This document shows positions 26,601 to 36,416 of a stretch of DNA of 64,000 nt, piece by piece. The position numbers were made by a program, and so were the translations under genes. How positions within the stretch are numbered: the stretch's first letter is position 1; the number at the start of each line of letters is the position of its first letter. This DNA comes from Eumeta japonica (taxonomy: Eukaryota; Arthropoda; Insecta; Lepidoptera; Psychidae), in assembly GCA_005406025.1 (NCBI GenBank), contig BGZK01000185.1, forward strand, positions 434,001 through 498,000, written 5' to 3'. Below the pieces are notes generated by a model, which saw only the letters and a list, made by a program, of their open reading frames with translations, searched no databases and was not told where the DNA came from.

Positions 26601-29600
26601 GAGAAACAGAATTTAATTATATTGATGTAAGTGGCAAAATTTAATGAACGGAAAAAATAGTACTGAAACAGAGATTTGTTTTATTTCGTTATATTATTGT
26701 GTAGATTTTAATAAACTTGGGGTTAATCAAAATCTAGCTTGTATGAATTTGTGTATGGTTGTGTCTCATTTTATTTTCGAACAAGATCATTAGGTTAATT
26801 ATGATAACGCATTACGATGTCGCAAATTTTTGACGCATCCGATGTTTCTTTGATGTCGTAGGCTTCCTGAACGCCAACCCCATTCCTCACCTGAAGGCCC
26901 GGGTGGCGAACTACGGACTGATGGACCAGATCGCCGCACTGCACTGGGTGCAGCAGAACATAGCGCTGTTCGGCGGCGACGCCGGGAACGTGACCATGCT
27001 GGGCCACGGCTCGGGCGCCGCTTGCATCAATTTCCTCATGATATCGCCCACTGTTATGCCGGGTAATATGTCGAATATTCCTCGACACCCAGAGTTCTCT
27101 GAATCCCGAAACCGGTGCAAACAAAATTACTAATTAACGATTGTGAGTAGATCCGGGAACGGGTTCAGGTTCAAAATGGAATCGTTATGAGAATTTTGTT
27201 ACGTCCGACTGTGCGAAAAAATTGACCTGGAATAAACAATGTATCATGTGCGCTTCCATATTGACATAAATTGTAACCGTGCCAAGTATCCGGATTGAAC
27301 GTCCGATGAAGCGTGAAAGCGAGACATAAAAAACAAATAAATAGTCACTTTCGCACTTCGATACCGCTGGAATTGTAGCATTCACGCTTTGAAATAATAA
27401 GATAGTTATGTTGCCAAGATCAGTTGTGTATTTAGAAGTCATTACATAACACCAACTAAATAAAAAATTGAGTGTTCTAAAATATAAAAATTGTTAAAAG
27501 ACAAAATTTTGTAACAAAATTATAAAGATAATTTTTTTTTCTACTATTTTATTTGTAATGGCAACAATGATCGCACCATTTCACAAACCAAAATTTATTA
27601 CTTATTGCGCTATTTTATCAATTAAATATATATTATTTTAATAATGGAAACATATTTTCTTCCCACTAAAACCTTTTATATTATTATAGGGCATCGCAGC
27701 CGCGTAAAAGTTTGACCGAAATGAGAGACCTAAAACAATGTATATACATCTCAATGTTGTTTCTTGTTGTATTGTCTGTCCGCTTTGTTAATGACCGCTG
27801 CCAGGGATGCTGCTGTACTATCAGCTCGTTCTCTCTTCGACTGTTATCTCTCATGCTGTTATACTGTTCACCCATTGTCTTCTGATATTTTCACACCGTC
27901 CAGTCGTTCACTCAATAGCCGCTCTCTATTATACTGTTACTGTTCGTCCATTATCAAAGCAGATTCTGTCCTTTTTATTCTTATAATGTACTTGCTCGAT
28001 TTAATTTTGTTATTTATAACTTTTATAAGCGACAAACGAGCATCGAGTCGCCAGAGTAGGTGATCATGACCGTCCATGGACAATCGCAACCCCAAAGTGG
28101 TCTTATGGGAAGGAATATGATATCTGATGAAGGGATGAATGGACTGATGAAGGGGGAAGTGGGGCACCAGATCTCATATTTACTGGACAAAACACAACCG
28201 CTCAACTGTTACTTCACGTCTGTATTCTGTGAGAGTATAGTATTTCACTGGTCGATTAGGTCCGTTTTCGTGCTGCAGCCGATTCGGAATCACCAATGTT
28301 CTACCTAAAATTATAAATGCATGGCCAGCGAGTGCTCCATCTCTGATACTGACATTCCATTCGTTACTTCTTCTCAGTGGCCGTTGTCCTTAAGACAGTT
28401 ACACTGAGCACCCGTGGCCGCGGTGGCCGTCTATATAACGTCTGCTAACGTTATACCATACGCCCTTCTCTCGGTAGCTCCACATCATTTGCTGTAACAA
28501 GCCTACGCCGACCCCGTATTGAGATGCGGCCACATTTACATGGGTATCGTCGTCGGAGGGTTTCGCTCTTTGTCCTGCGCCCGCTGACGCAGCATCCTGT
28601 AACGGTCGATGTCAACACGAATACATGTATAAGAAACAAATAGGAATCTGTAGAAAGAGTTTTTGATGTGTTTTATACATATATGTATATTCGTTTGTGT
28701 ATGTAATATAGAAACATTCTGAAAATAATGTATTCATCTACTCTAGTAGTTTCTTTGTTGTAGTGAAATTTTTTCACCCCACGCCAAGGGCATGCCATTT
28801 GATATTATTCTTTGAGATTTTTCATATCAAATTGCTGTTGATCTACTGTAAGAAAATTTAAGGACGATGACGACATTATTTTTAAAAGACTTTTATTTCT
28901 AATTATCAATTAAAGTATTAACAATTCATTATTATTAAGTTCAAGCCTTTTAATATTAATGTTAAATAAGATTTATTTGAATATAAATTTTTGCATGTGA
29001 TTAAATTGATTTCGATCATTATCGTTTCACCGAAAAACGATTAGTTTTTAAAGCAAAGACTTCTTCAGCACCTTTGTGATTTGAAATTCGATGAAACGAA
29101 AAAAAGACACTAAAATGATATATACATCCATAGGATTTAGCCTGCAAGATAATAAAAAGAGTACATATATTCCTGTTATTTTTATTGTTTCATTTCTGTG
29201 TTTCCCAGTATTCTTTGTTTCTTATTATCTTCACCTCTTATGCCCCCCACTCTTGTCCACCAAGCGTTGAGTACGCTTGCGTATTGTCATTGTTTAAATT
29301 GAAAAAAATTAGTCCGAATAATAAATACTACGTAAAATAACTATTAAGCTTGATACTAATGTTATAAATAAAACCCTATAATTTTCCCACTACTTATGCT
29401 GCGTTCGTTTCAATCTCTAAATAGTGTAGTTTTCTGAAGATTTCACTTCTACCACGTGTGAATTGTACACATGTTTTTTTGTGTTCTAACTTTCCATTTA
29501 GTATGAACTCACACATTAATATGAACATTTCATCTGCAAAATAGGCCGACGACATGAATTATATATAATATATAATTAGGTAAAACATAAATCGTGCTCT

Positions 29601-32600
29601 CTTAACGTGAATATGGACCAATAATTAAGTAATTTAATTATGTTTTTATTCTTATAAATTTAATCCTTTTGTTTGTTCTTTTAGCTATTTAACAATACAA
29701 ATCTCTCACAATAGATATTTTACAGGTCTTTTTCATCGAGCGATTCTTCTCTCCGGTTCAGCATTAAGCTCTTGGGCTCTTGTAGAAGATCCGGTCAGTT
29801 ACTCCGTCCAACTGGCTAAGCAAGCCAACTGCACGCTACCAGAAGACATCGTAAAAGACCACGAGCTTATAGTCGACTGCTTGAGGGAACTGTCCCTGGA
29901 AGAATTGGTGTCAGCCGACATCCCGACGCCGAGTTATCTGACAGCCTTCGGGCCCTCAGTCGACGGCGTGGTGGTGAAAACTGATTACGCCAAAGAATTA
30001 CTGACGTATTTCATCCCTAACGACTTACAGGGTTTTACGAGTGTATCGGGAGTCAATAATTTCAAGGGTGGAACGGATAAGAGAAGCGGGGAGAGGGTGT
30101 TTGGAATAAGGGGCGGCCAGAATAAATACGACTTGCTATTCGGGGTGGTTACGAGCGAGGCGTTGTGGAAGTTTTCGGCCCAAGACATACAGAACGGTTT
30201 CGAGGGGGAGAGGCGGGATAAAATAATAAGGTGAGCGCCGTACTATGTTTATTCGACAAATTGGTATCTCGACGGTGAACGGTTACTGATATTTTCGTTG
30301 AGGAACGGAGGGCGAAATGGAAATGTTTTCATTAGAGTTAGCTATATTATCAAAAATTTGGAATGATAAATCGGTTATATAGAGAAGTATTTCCTATTGA
30401 CATGATTTTTCAATATTACGATCTCACTTTCATAAAATTATACATAAAATATTTATTTCTTTTGTTTTGTTTTAAAAATTTTTTTTTTCACTTTTGCTGG
30501 ATTATTAAGAAAATGTTAAATTTGTCGTATATTTTGTATATTGCATTAAATTTGAACCTTAGTTTTGAAATATCAATCATTTCCCTATTACAATAATGGG
30601 CATTAATAAACCAAAATAAATATTGAATCTATATGAAAAAATACCTATTTTACATTATACAACTAACAAATATGAACTTATAAATAATGTCACTTATTGG
30701 AGAATTATTTGTAATGAGGTATTACTTTGCAGGACGTATGTAAGGAACGCCTACACATATCACTTGAGTGAAATATTTTTCACTATAGTAAACGAATACA
30801 CGGACTGGGAAAGAACTGTTCAGGTTTGTTATCTTTCGTGAATTTCTTCTCCACTTTATTTCATATATGGTAGGATCATTTGATATTGATTGTTTTTGCG
30901 CATTCACACTCTGATTAAGTTCGCACAGTTCTTATATATACAATATAATATGTATAATATTTAAAATAATAATATTCCTACAGCATCCGATAAACACCCG
31001 CGACGCGGCGGTGTTGGCGCTCTCGGACGCGCAGTACGTGGCGCCCCTGGTGCAGACCGGCGACTTCCTGAGCGTGGCCAAAAGCTCGAGCGAAGCCGGG
31101 CCGAAGACTTTCTTCTACGTTTTCGACTATCAGACCAAGGACGGCGATTACCCGCAGGTGGCACTATTAGACCATTGACAATAATAGGCCATCATACAAA
31201 CATGACTAGACTCGTTTGATATTAAACAGTGATTGTACCTGTTGTCATATTTTATTAAATCGCATTTTTTAAAATTTGTGTTTAGTCCTTACTCATTAAA
31301 TTAATAATAAAATTAATACACGTTAGTATCACATACTAAACTTTTCTGACTAAATGCTTTGTTGCATTTATAATTTACATAATTTGTATTTTCCCCTGAA
31401 TATTTTTATAAAGAGTACTTTATTAACAGTGGTGTGCCTCAAATTCTTCTTTGAAATTATTAACTGTTCATTTTTAAAGTTAAAAACTAAACAAAGTACG
31501 CGTAATAACTTCACAATAGGCAGTCGGCTAAGTTGGTTGTAAGGAGGTTGACGTTTGTGACATTAGATTAATGTTGAGTATCCGATTCCATGCCGCTAAC
31601 GAAAGGTCTCGTTCTCACGTCGGTCTGGTTTTCAGCGCATGGGCTCGGTGCACGGCGAAGAGCTGCCCTACCTGTTCGGCGCGCCTCTCGTCGACGGGCT
31701 GGGCCACTTCCCTAAGAACTACACCAAGTCTGAGGTGGCGCTCTCCGAAGCTTTCATTCTGTACATAGCGAACTTCGCGAGAACGGGGTGAGTACGGTCG
31801 ACGTCTAGTCAAAGAAGTCGTATGCAAAAACATGGTGGATGACCACGTAGTCGATATAACCGCCTGTAAGAACATGTAAATTTGAGTCTTGGTTATAGTC
31901 CGCACTGGTGAGTTTTTCCGTAGTTCGTATAACTATTGAATTTTAAATCATGAATCGCTTTAAAAATAAAGGGGAAATGCAATATCCACATGTCTAAATA
32001 GATGCTGAGTCCTCAAAAATATGTCGTAGTTCTCAATGTGGGTTGGTTCAGAGTAAAAAATATGGTCTAGCAGCATTCTATTTAATAATTTAGAAGAGGA
32101 ACAACTACACCATCAATTCTCGTTTTAAGATATCCAAGATATTTCTTTTTTTATAAATAAAATTTATGTACTAAGCAATAGTCAGATGCAACATAAATTA
32201 ATAAAACTTTTCAAATATTAAATTTAGATTTATTTAACAAATTTTAGAAACGGATGTCAGAACCCATGAAGATTGAATTTTTTTTAGCAAACATAAAATT
32301 CCCCGAAAATCTGTATTTCTTCCTTAGTATGATCTGCGTAACAAATTTACTAAGATAAATATACATCGTCCTATTTCGCTTTCTTATATTAATTTACTCT
32401 TTCTGTTTAAAATGTAACTGCTATACACACAATTCTTTTTCTATTATTTTATATTCATGACGCGCAGATCTTTAAATGGAAATACTGAAAGCTAAAAGTT
32501 CACAATTGTCATATACAAACTAGTTTAAATGCAAATATCACCCAAATTGACTATAAACAGCTCGATATTCAAAACAAATGAATAACTTCGGATGGGGCCT

Positions 32601-34825
32601 TTGACCACATAAATGTTACTACATAAATACACTCGTTGATGCTATCGGTAAGTCAAATTAATATAACTGAGATTATTGCAAAGTATACATAAGACATATA
32701 TAAATTCAGCCTAATATAACTATATTATATATGGAAAAATGTTTAAATTTTATAATATATATATATAAGAACGTTCTACTTTATTAGATATTCCATTACG
32801 ACCTCGGGTGCAAAGGTCTATCCATTTGGATCGAAAAGGAATGATATTTCACCTTGTACGTACGCGCACATCTGACGCGTGCACACAAAGCCGATTCGGT
32901 GCTTATGTATTTTGAAAAGCAATTCGTACAACAGAACAAACAGAGGGCGGCTTTGTTTTCACGCGTCAAAAATCCCGAAAAGAATCCAGCAATATGGGAT
33001 ATACTAACGGCCCTCTTCCTGTTTTGCAACATTTTCTGGAACAAGATAAAAGGTTCACGCGCTCGCCGCTCATACATTATAGGGCATCCATTGTCTTCGG
33101 CGCTTGATATATTACTGGGGAAATGTTATTACACCAGCCCTTTTTTTCGATGTCCGAATTCGGCTAACGAGGCTTCGCTTTCAAAAGGAACACCAACGAA
33201 CACCAGCGCCAGGAGTCGGTGCTGCCCATATCCAGGGAACGCAACCGGTACAAGAGCATCGTTTGGGACGAGTACGATACGTTGCATCAGAAATATTTAG
33301 AAATCGGTGAGTTGCAGTTTGTAGCACAAAATCCCCTTTTCATTCTCTTTTTTTTTGAAATTACATCCTTTAAACGAATGGAGAAATCATAGAAAGTTTA
33401 TACATTCAAATGACTTTTTTCAGGGATCGATATTAATGCTTGTTGATACGGTTTATGTTTATTGGATCTTATCTTAGTTATATTTGGATGATGTTAAATT
33501 TAATAGATCTAATTAACTTAACAAAGATAGGGTTGATTTTAGAACCGCCAGATACCTTCTTGTTATCTTCGTGGAGTTGACAATTGGTCTAATAGATAAA
33601 TCCATATTTCTGTCGTAAAATTATTTAACTATGCAAATATCAATTTCTATGACATATTCGTGTAACAATTAACTTGCGATAATTTATAGATAGTTAACTA
33701 CTATGTTGATCGTTCAAATCCTCCGATAATAAATCAGTCCTGTCTTATAAATCTTATTTTTAAATATTATAACGCAACTTACAACGTAAACGTTCTTACG
33801 TAGGTATGAAGCCGCGCATGAAAAACCACTACAGAGCTCACCAGCTGTCGGTCTGGTTACGGTTGATCCCAGAAATTCATAGAGCCGGGATGAAGGACGT
33901 GGTCGCCAAACACAACCTGTTCAGAAACCACAACGACCCGGACCTCTACGACGGGCTCGTGCGGCCCGACCCCCTCACGCGGGCCAACTACTTTGACCCC
34001 ACGCTCGAGATATACCGCAAGCCGATATACAACGTCACACTGGATTCGCCCTCCACGACGATGGACACCTACGTGACGACATGCATCAGCGTCATGTCCG
34101 CGAGGCCCGGCTCCGCCGTCACGCACGTCAAGCAGCAGAACGTGACGGCTACCCAGGACGTCTCCAATATGGAGGTGGCCGGTTATACTGCGTATTCGAC
34201 TGCTCTGAGTGTCACTATCGCCATCGGATGCTCTTTACTCATACTAAATGTGTTGATCTTCGCCGGTGTGTACTATCAGAGGGACAAAACGCGGTTGCAG
34301 GTGAAAGCTCTCCAACAGCAGCAAAAGAGGAATCACAACACCTCCACCTTCGATAACGTACCTTCGAAACATCCTCATTACTTCATCGGACACTCCCAGA
34401 GCTCCAGCACCATAGTGGACATCGACCATCAGGACAAGAACGCGATCATAGCCATGACGAATAGGGTGCCCCATTTTACGTCGTCTAATTGCCCTAACGT
34501 GTGTCATACCGGAATACAAATTTCGAGTTTGTCCCAGAAGCCCAGCCCGCCGACAAGCAGAGCGCAATGCACTACTCTGCCGAGAAAAGTGGGGTTTAGT
34601 TACCAACAAAACCAAATGTGTAATTCGTCTAATTGCATGACCCTCCCGAAGAACGCCACCTTCGCGCCGAGCGCCAACTTGCCCGACGTCCAGGCTCAGA
34701 CCGGCCAGGCGCAGACTCCTGGGAACGGTTCGGCAGTACCCCTTCCCGATTCCCCACCTCCGAGTCAACATTTCTCCCAGAAATCCCGAGTTCCGCAAGC
34801 GGCAATATCGGAAATGAACGTATGA
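8281..34825 (+). CDS. Nlg: Neuroligin, complete 10-exon coding gene (1008 aa)
   Basis: Joined coding exons: 8281-8672, 11191-11408, 24614-24766, 26862-27062, 29726-30230, 30733-30823, 30984-31157, 31636-31787, 33188-33306, 33804-34825. All nine introns are GT..AG, phases agree at each junction, and the sum is 3027 nt. Family knowledge: neuroligins are postsynaptic single-pass adhesion proteins that bind presynaptic neurexins. Seen here: hydrophobic segment at residues 58-68, YLGVPYATPP (117-126), SEDCLYMN (190-197), IHGESF (218-223), NYRLG (248-252), GHGSG (302-306, Gly304 in the esterase Ser position), Glu466 and His584 of the old triad retained, transmembrane helix about 796-826, cytoplasmic tail 827-1008 ending EMNV. 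Length is in the usual range for insect neuroligins. Which insect neuroligin paralogue this is cannot be settled by eye. First in-frame ATG of the exon, with an in-frame TGA at 8266-8268. Confidence 0.96.
8673..11190 (+). other. Neuroligin intron 1 (2.5 kb)
   Basis: GTGAGT..AAATAG. AT-rich, no exon-like segment seen. It contains a perfect 30-bp hairpin at 10857-10921, annotated separately. Confidence 0.9.
10857..10921. repeat. Perfect 30-bp inverted repeat with 5-nt loop
   Basis: Arms 10857-10886 and 10892-10921 are exact reverse complements; the loop is GTGTG. The stem includes GTATAGTATGCGTCTCTGTG. Perfect pairing without bulges is more typical of a recent palindrome or small foldback than of a conserved pre-miRNA. 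Confidence 0.9.
11191..11408 (+). CDS. Nlg: Neuroligin coding exon 2 (residues 131-203 plus 1 nt)
   Basis: Acceptor AAATAG|GTTTGC and donor CAAG|GTATCC. Encodes FAPTRAPAPWDDVKTVDRMG, possible N-glycosylation sites NET and NQS, and the diagnostic cholinesterase-family motif SEDCLYMNIYTP at 190-201. It ends at YTPVQ in phase 1, the position where vertebrate neuroligins carry alternative splice site A. Confidence 0.95.
13240..13820. repeat. Dispersed repeat also present at 23020-23345
   Basis: ACAAATCACAGTATTATC, then CTAACAGTTAGGAAGTGGTG, ATCAGCTCAGCGGCGTGAG and TGCCTATACTATTTAAGG recur in diverged form at 23146-23330 (ACAAATCGCAGTATTATC, CTAACAGTTAAAGAGTGCTA, ATCAGCTCAGCAGTATGAG, TGCCTATAATATTTCAAGG). 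A further partial copy is at 23035-23100. Class unknown; AAAGTCGGTTAAAAGT near 13524 resembles the end of the AACCGACTT repeat. Confidence 0.6.
14070..14125 (-). repeat. Fragment of GGCCAAGTGCGAGTC-type lepidopteran repeat
   Basis: On the minus strand it reads CCGGCCAAGTGCGAGTC, then GTGCACCGATGGTTCGATTC, matching a repeat I recall as very common in lepidopteran genomes. A related + copy is at 56749-56800. The GGTTCGATTC part resembles a tRNA B box. Confidence 0.55.
14462..14885. repeat. (CAT)n microsatellite with an adjoining unrecognised segment
   Basis: A run of seven CAT/ATG units lies at about 14535-14556. The adjoining ~330 bp is open on the minus strand (139 codons), but the run is translated as poly-Met and no domain is recognisable. 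CAT-repeat-linked segments are frequent in lepidopteran dispersed repeats. I do not claim a gene. Confidence 0.4.
15715..16330. repeat. Degenerate dispersed repeat with internal AAACAAAT..CGATTTT units
   Basis: Starts near TAGGGTTCCGAAGCC and ends near TAGAACCCTAAAATGTC. In between, an approximate motif AAACAAATaaACCGATTTT recurs (about 15900-15935, 15985-16010 and 16133-16155). A similar motif, GAACAAATCAACCGATTTT, occurs at 59398-59416. Probably a decayed non-autonomous element; class unknown. Confidence 0.4.
16880..17260. promoter_or_regulatory. CpG-rich patch in intron 2
   Basis: Sequence such as CTCACCGCCGCAGACCCGAC and GTCTCGCGGGTGAGGCCGTG departs sharply from the AT-rich intron. No protein domain is visible in any frame. 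Candidate conserved non-coding element; this is inference from base composition only. Confidence 0.3.
19085..19265 (-). repeat. tRNA-derived SINE-like repeat (minus orientation)
   Basis: On the minus strand a B-box-like GGGTTCGATTTCCGG (19200-19214) follows an A-box-like GGCATAGTGGCGGTAAACGC (19237-19256). The remainder (GCAAGCACCGCCACAGAACC, ATGTTTGCCTTCGCCGGAAA on +) matches a repeat I recall from lepidopteran genomes. Diverged, with no internal coding potential. Confidence 0.55.
19520..19870. promoter_or_regulatory. CpG-rich patch in intron 2, with 16-bp palindrome
   Basis: CpG-rich (for example GGCCGCGTCAGACCG, TCCGTCGTACGTAAAG). Contains the perfect palindrome ATGTTCCCGGGAACAT at 19670-19685. 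A 123-codon + frame spans it but shows no domain. Candidate cis-regulatory element. Confidence 0.3.
23020..23345. repeat. Two diverged copies of the 13240-13820 dispersed repeat
   Basis: Tandem-like partial copies at 23035-23100 (CTAACCGTGAAGGAGTGGTG, ATAGCTCAGTAGCATAAG) and 23146-23330. The right part ends TTTTTAAATCGGTTAAAAATG, similar to the right part of the 13240-13820 copy. Confidence 0.55.
24253..24350 (+). repeat. Fragment of a common lepidopteran dispersed repeat just upstream of exon 3
   Basis: GGCCGACAACGCACTGGTGA, GGACTGCGAGTGTCAATGGG, then CTCTCTGGTGGATATCAAGC and CTCGTTTACAAC match, with divergence, a repeat I recall in hundreds of lepidopteran loci (consensus roughly CAACGCACTTGCGAC ... 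GTGTCCATGGGCG ... GCTCGTTTGCC). It ends 264 bp before neuroligin exon 3. Confidence 0.6.
24614..24766 (+). CDS. Nlg: Neuroligin coding exon 3 (residues 204-254)
   Basis: Acceptor TTGACAG|TCGGGC, donor CTGG|GTGAGT, phase 1 to phase 1. Encodes the oxyanion-hole region IHGESFEWNSGN (218-229) and the strand VVVTINYRLGIL. The HGESF form, in place of the HGGSF/HGGGF of active esterases, is typical of insect neuroligins as I recall them. Confidence 0.95.
24767..26861 (+). other. Neuroligin intron 3 (2.1 kb)
   Basis: GTGAGT..CGTAG. Includes a CpG-rich patch at about 25970-26110 with the palindromic GGCGCCGGCGCC (25996-26007) and a (TA)n run near 26396-26411. No exon-like segment seen. Confidence 0.85.
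26862..27062 (+). CDS. Nlg: Neuroligin coding exon 4 (residues 255-321), inactive nucleophile elbow
   Basis: Acceptor GTCGTAG|GCTTCC, donor CCGG|GTAATA. Encodes FLNANPIPHLKARVANYG, then DQIAALHWVQQNIALFGGD, then MLGHGSGAACINFL. In active cholinesterases the elbow reads GESAG; here the central position is Gly304, so the product cannot be a serine hydrolase. Highly GC-rich compared with the flanking introns. Confidence 0.96.
27063..29725 (+). other. Neuroligin intron 4 (2.7 kb)
   Basis: GTAATA..TTACAG. A relatively GC-rich stretch runs from about 27700 to 28640, with ATCTGATGAAGGGATGAATG echoed by ACTGATGAAGGGGGAAGTGG at 28119-28162. CCGTGGCCGCGGTGGCCG is at 28412-28429. Open frames there lack domains and splice signals, so I leave it as non-coding. 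Confidence 0.8.
29726..30230 (+). CDS. Nlg: Neuroligin coding exon 5 (residues 322-489 plus 2 nt)
   Basis: Acceptor TTTACAG|GTCTTT, donor ATAAG|GTGAGC. Starts GLFHRAILLSGSALSSWA after the elbow. It carries Cys357 and Cys373 (expected disulfide loop), the NCT sequon, AFGPSVDGVVV, and YDLLFGVVTSEALWKFS with Glu466 where the esterase triad Glu lies. The 425-454 stretch (SVSGVNN...RGGQNK) is the variable loop before the conserved DLLFGV. Confidence 0.96.
30733..30823 (+). CDS. Nlg: Neuroligin coding exon 6 (residues 490-520)
   Basis: Acceptor TTTGCAG|GACGTA, donor GTTCAG|GTTTGT. Encodes RTYVRNAYTYHLSEIFFTIV and the conserved NEYTDWERTVQ. Ends in phase 0. Confidence 0.94.
30984..31157 (+). CDS. 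Nlg: Neuroligin coding exon 7 (residues 521-578)
   Basis: Acceptor CCTACAG|CATCCG, donor CCGCAG|GTGGCA, phase 0 to 0, 58 codons. Encodes HPINTRDAAVLALSDAQYVA, then PLVQTGDFLSVAK and the conserved TFFYVFDYQTKDGDYPQ. Strongly GC-rich with G/C-ending codons. Confidence 0.95.
31636..31787 (+). CDS. Nlg: Neuroligin coding exon 8 (residues 579-628 plus 2 nt)
   Basis: Acceptor TTTTCAG|CGCATG, donor ACGGG|GTGAGT. Encodes RMGSVHGEELPYLFGAPLVD with His584, the former triad histidine, then the NYT sequon and EAFILYIANFARTG, which is well conserved across the family. Confidence 0.95.
31788..33187 (+). other. Neuroligin introns 5-9 region: intron 8 (1.4 kb) with a CpG-rich 3' half
   Basis: Intron 8 runs GTGAGT..AAAAG. 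Its 3' part (about 32800-33185: ACGTACGCGCACATCTGACG, TTCACGCGCTCGCCGCTC) is much less AT-rich than its 5' part. Introns 5 (30231-30732), 6 (30824-30983), 7 (31158-31635) and 9 (33307-33803) are short, AT-rich and show nothing further. Confidence 0.75.
33188..33306 (+). CDS. Nlg: Neuroligin coding exon 9 (residues 629-668)
   Basis: Acceptor CAAAAG|GAACAC (weak polypyrimidine tract), donor AATCG|GTGAGT. Encodes NTNEHQRQESVLPISRERNR and SIVWDEYDTLHQKYLEI. The acceptor was chosen because it is the only AG restoring frame with exons 8 and 10 and gives the conserved FARTG-N join. Confidence 0.9.
33804..34825 (+). CDS. Nlg: Neuroligin last coding exon: C-terminal stalk, transmembrane helix, cytoplasmic tail, stop
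   Basis: Acceptor ACGTAG|GTATGA. Residues 669-1008. Begins GMKPRMKNHYRAHQLSVWLR, the end of the globular domain, followed by a short juxtamembrane stalk with NVT sequons. A hydrophobic helix (about 796-826, STALSVTIAIGCSLLILNVL within it) is followed by basic KTR. The tail is rich in Gln, Ser and Pro and carries two related motifs, CTTLPRK (924-930) and CMTLPKN (946-952), plus PLPDSPPPS. The last residues EMNV fit a hydrophobic-x-hydrophobic (class II) PDZ ligand, unlike the TTRV-type ends of vertebrate neuroligins. Stop TGA at 34823-34825. Confidence 0.95.
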
Positions 34826-35100
34826 GACATGGAGGATATTTACAATTACGTGTAAAGTGCCGAAAGTGAGACGGTTCCGTTTGAACTCTGAAGTGTTAAT
34901 CGTGTAAATAAAAATGAACTGTATGTATATGTAAATATAGTGCAACATTGTAAACGTAATCTTATTCTAAACCATAATAATTAGCATTGTATAAATTCAC
35001 AAAAGAAGGGTATGAAAATCCATTATAAATGGCGTTTTCCTGCATTATAATAAATGTTTCCTACATTATTGTAAACGTTACGTTCTATTTAGTGTTCGAA
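34826..35100 (+). terminator. Neuroligin 3' UTR with candidate poly(A) signals
   Basis: AATAAA hexamers at 34907-34912 and 35049-35054 follow the stop codon in AT-rich sequence. Further AATAAA-like hexamers lie near 35600-35620, so the true cleavage site and UTR length are not determined. Confidence 0.5.
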
Positions 35101-36099
35101 TATTTTAACTTATATTCAATACGATACCGAAGATTTACACGTATACTTTTTAAAGAATTTATGAAATTCTGTCTGTAAAATAGAAATATTTTCTTCTTTA
35201 TTAAGAGATAAATATTTCAAAGACTTATTATAAATATCTCACAATTTTGTCCATTTTTTATGCAATATAAATTGTAACCGAAATATGTCAATCCATAAAA
35301 TTAGTTAAAGAAAGGGAAATATTGAACAATACAAAATACACTAAGTCGTATATTCATACATTGTCAACTGGACCCAAAATAAAATGTTTAATTGTTAAAA
35401 TCTTTCTTAATGACAAATAATTTCGACGTACTTTATTGCGACTAACCGATTCCCATAATTTAGTGAATTATTTTATCGATGATGTAATCTCATGTACGTA
35501 ATCATTTTACTCGTTTTCAAGTTAAAATATATATAAAAAGAAAGAATTACGATTGCTAATTTATCTAACTGTTACTATGGAATCTTATGACGGTATGACA
35601 TAAAAAATAATAAAAAATAAAGTCATGAAACTTAAATGCTCATAATTTATTTACACAATAATATTCCCAGAGTGTTTCAAAAGATGCAAGGGTAAAAATA
35701 TTCAGTGATATTTTTGTCAGTAACTGATAATTTACAAATTATTTCTTAATATATAACGAATTTGTTTTGAACTATTACTATATTTAATATGAGGTTCACG
35801 ACACATAGTGAACGAGTGCGGGGACTATAGATACCTTAACAAATTTTTTTTAGCGTACATACACCCGATTAAAAAAGGGACCTTTATAATAGGATCTCTC
35901 ACCTGTCTGTCTGTTTGTTCGTCTATTACAGCCTATTTTCTCCGAATTTACTGGACAAAACAAGTTCGTGAGTTGGTACGTTTGTGACCTAATATCGAAT
36001 ATATAATTTACATAAATCAATCCAGGTTTTGAAGGTTACTTTGTGGAGACAAATACAAAATAGGGAAAAGATTTTTATTAAGTGCATTCATCTCTTTTA
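35101..36099. other. Intergenic AT-rich sequence
   Basis: No gene visible. CACCTGTCTGTCTGTTTGTT near 35902-35921 resembles the GACAGACGGACA-type segments of lepidopteran dispersed repeats found elsewhere in the window (near 372, 12640, 44715 and 45432). Confidence 0.6.
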
Positions 36100-36416
36100 T
36101 GAAGAATACAAATTTATTTTTTGTATTGTATTAAAGTGCATAGTTTAAAAGATATTAGGGGTGACATAAATCGTACAACATCGTAGCGTCCAATTGGAGA
36201 CGTCTGGAACTTAAGTCCAATATATTATATTTCTCCAGGAGGCATCTGTATGAAAATCAAACAGAGCAACACCTGGAGTTCTCAAGAATATTTTTGGTAC
36301 CATTTCTATGATGTCTTTATATTTATCATAGTATGGGTTCCATATTGGAGCAGCATACTCTAGCTAACATAGAATAAGAGCTTTATACAATAGGCTAGTT
36401 GACAAAATTTTAAAAA
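36100..36416 (-). pseudogene. LINE reverse transcriptase, C-terminal fragment
   Basis: Minus-strand reading gives LEYAAPIWNPYYDKYKDIIE followed by MVPKIFLRTPGVALF, and in another frame KYNILDLSSRRLQLDATM and LYDLCH. These are typical of the region after the RT catalytic core in lepidopteran LINEs. It is separated from the rest of the same element by the insertion at 36417-37490. Confidence 0.8.

Noticed and set aside
27764..28308. Overlapping frames in the GC-richer part of intron 4
   Set aside because: Low-complexity Ser/Leu-rich translations and no acceptor/donor pair that would keep frame with exons 4 and 5.
32854..33300. 148-codon + frame overlapping neuroligin exon 9
   Set aside because: It reads exon 9 in the wrong frame; the frame giving the conserved neuroligin sequence is different and fits the neighbouring phases.
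34244..34948. 234-codon open frame on the minus strand opposite the last neuroligin exon
   Set aside because: It is antisense to the conserved transmembrane and tail coding sequence, has no recognisable domain, and follows from the codon bias of the real exon.
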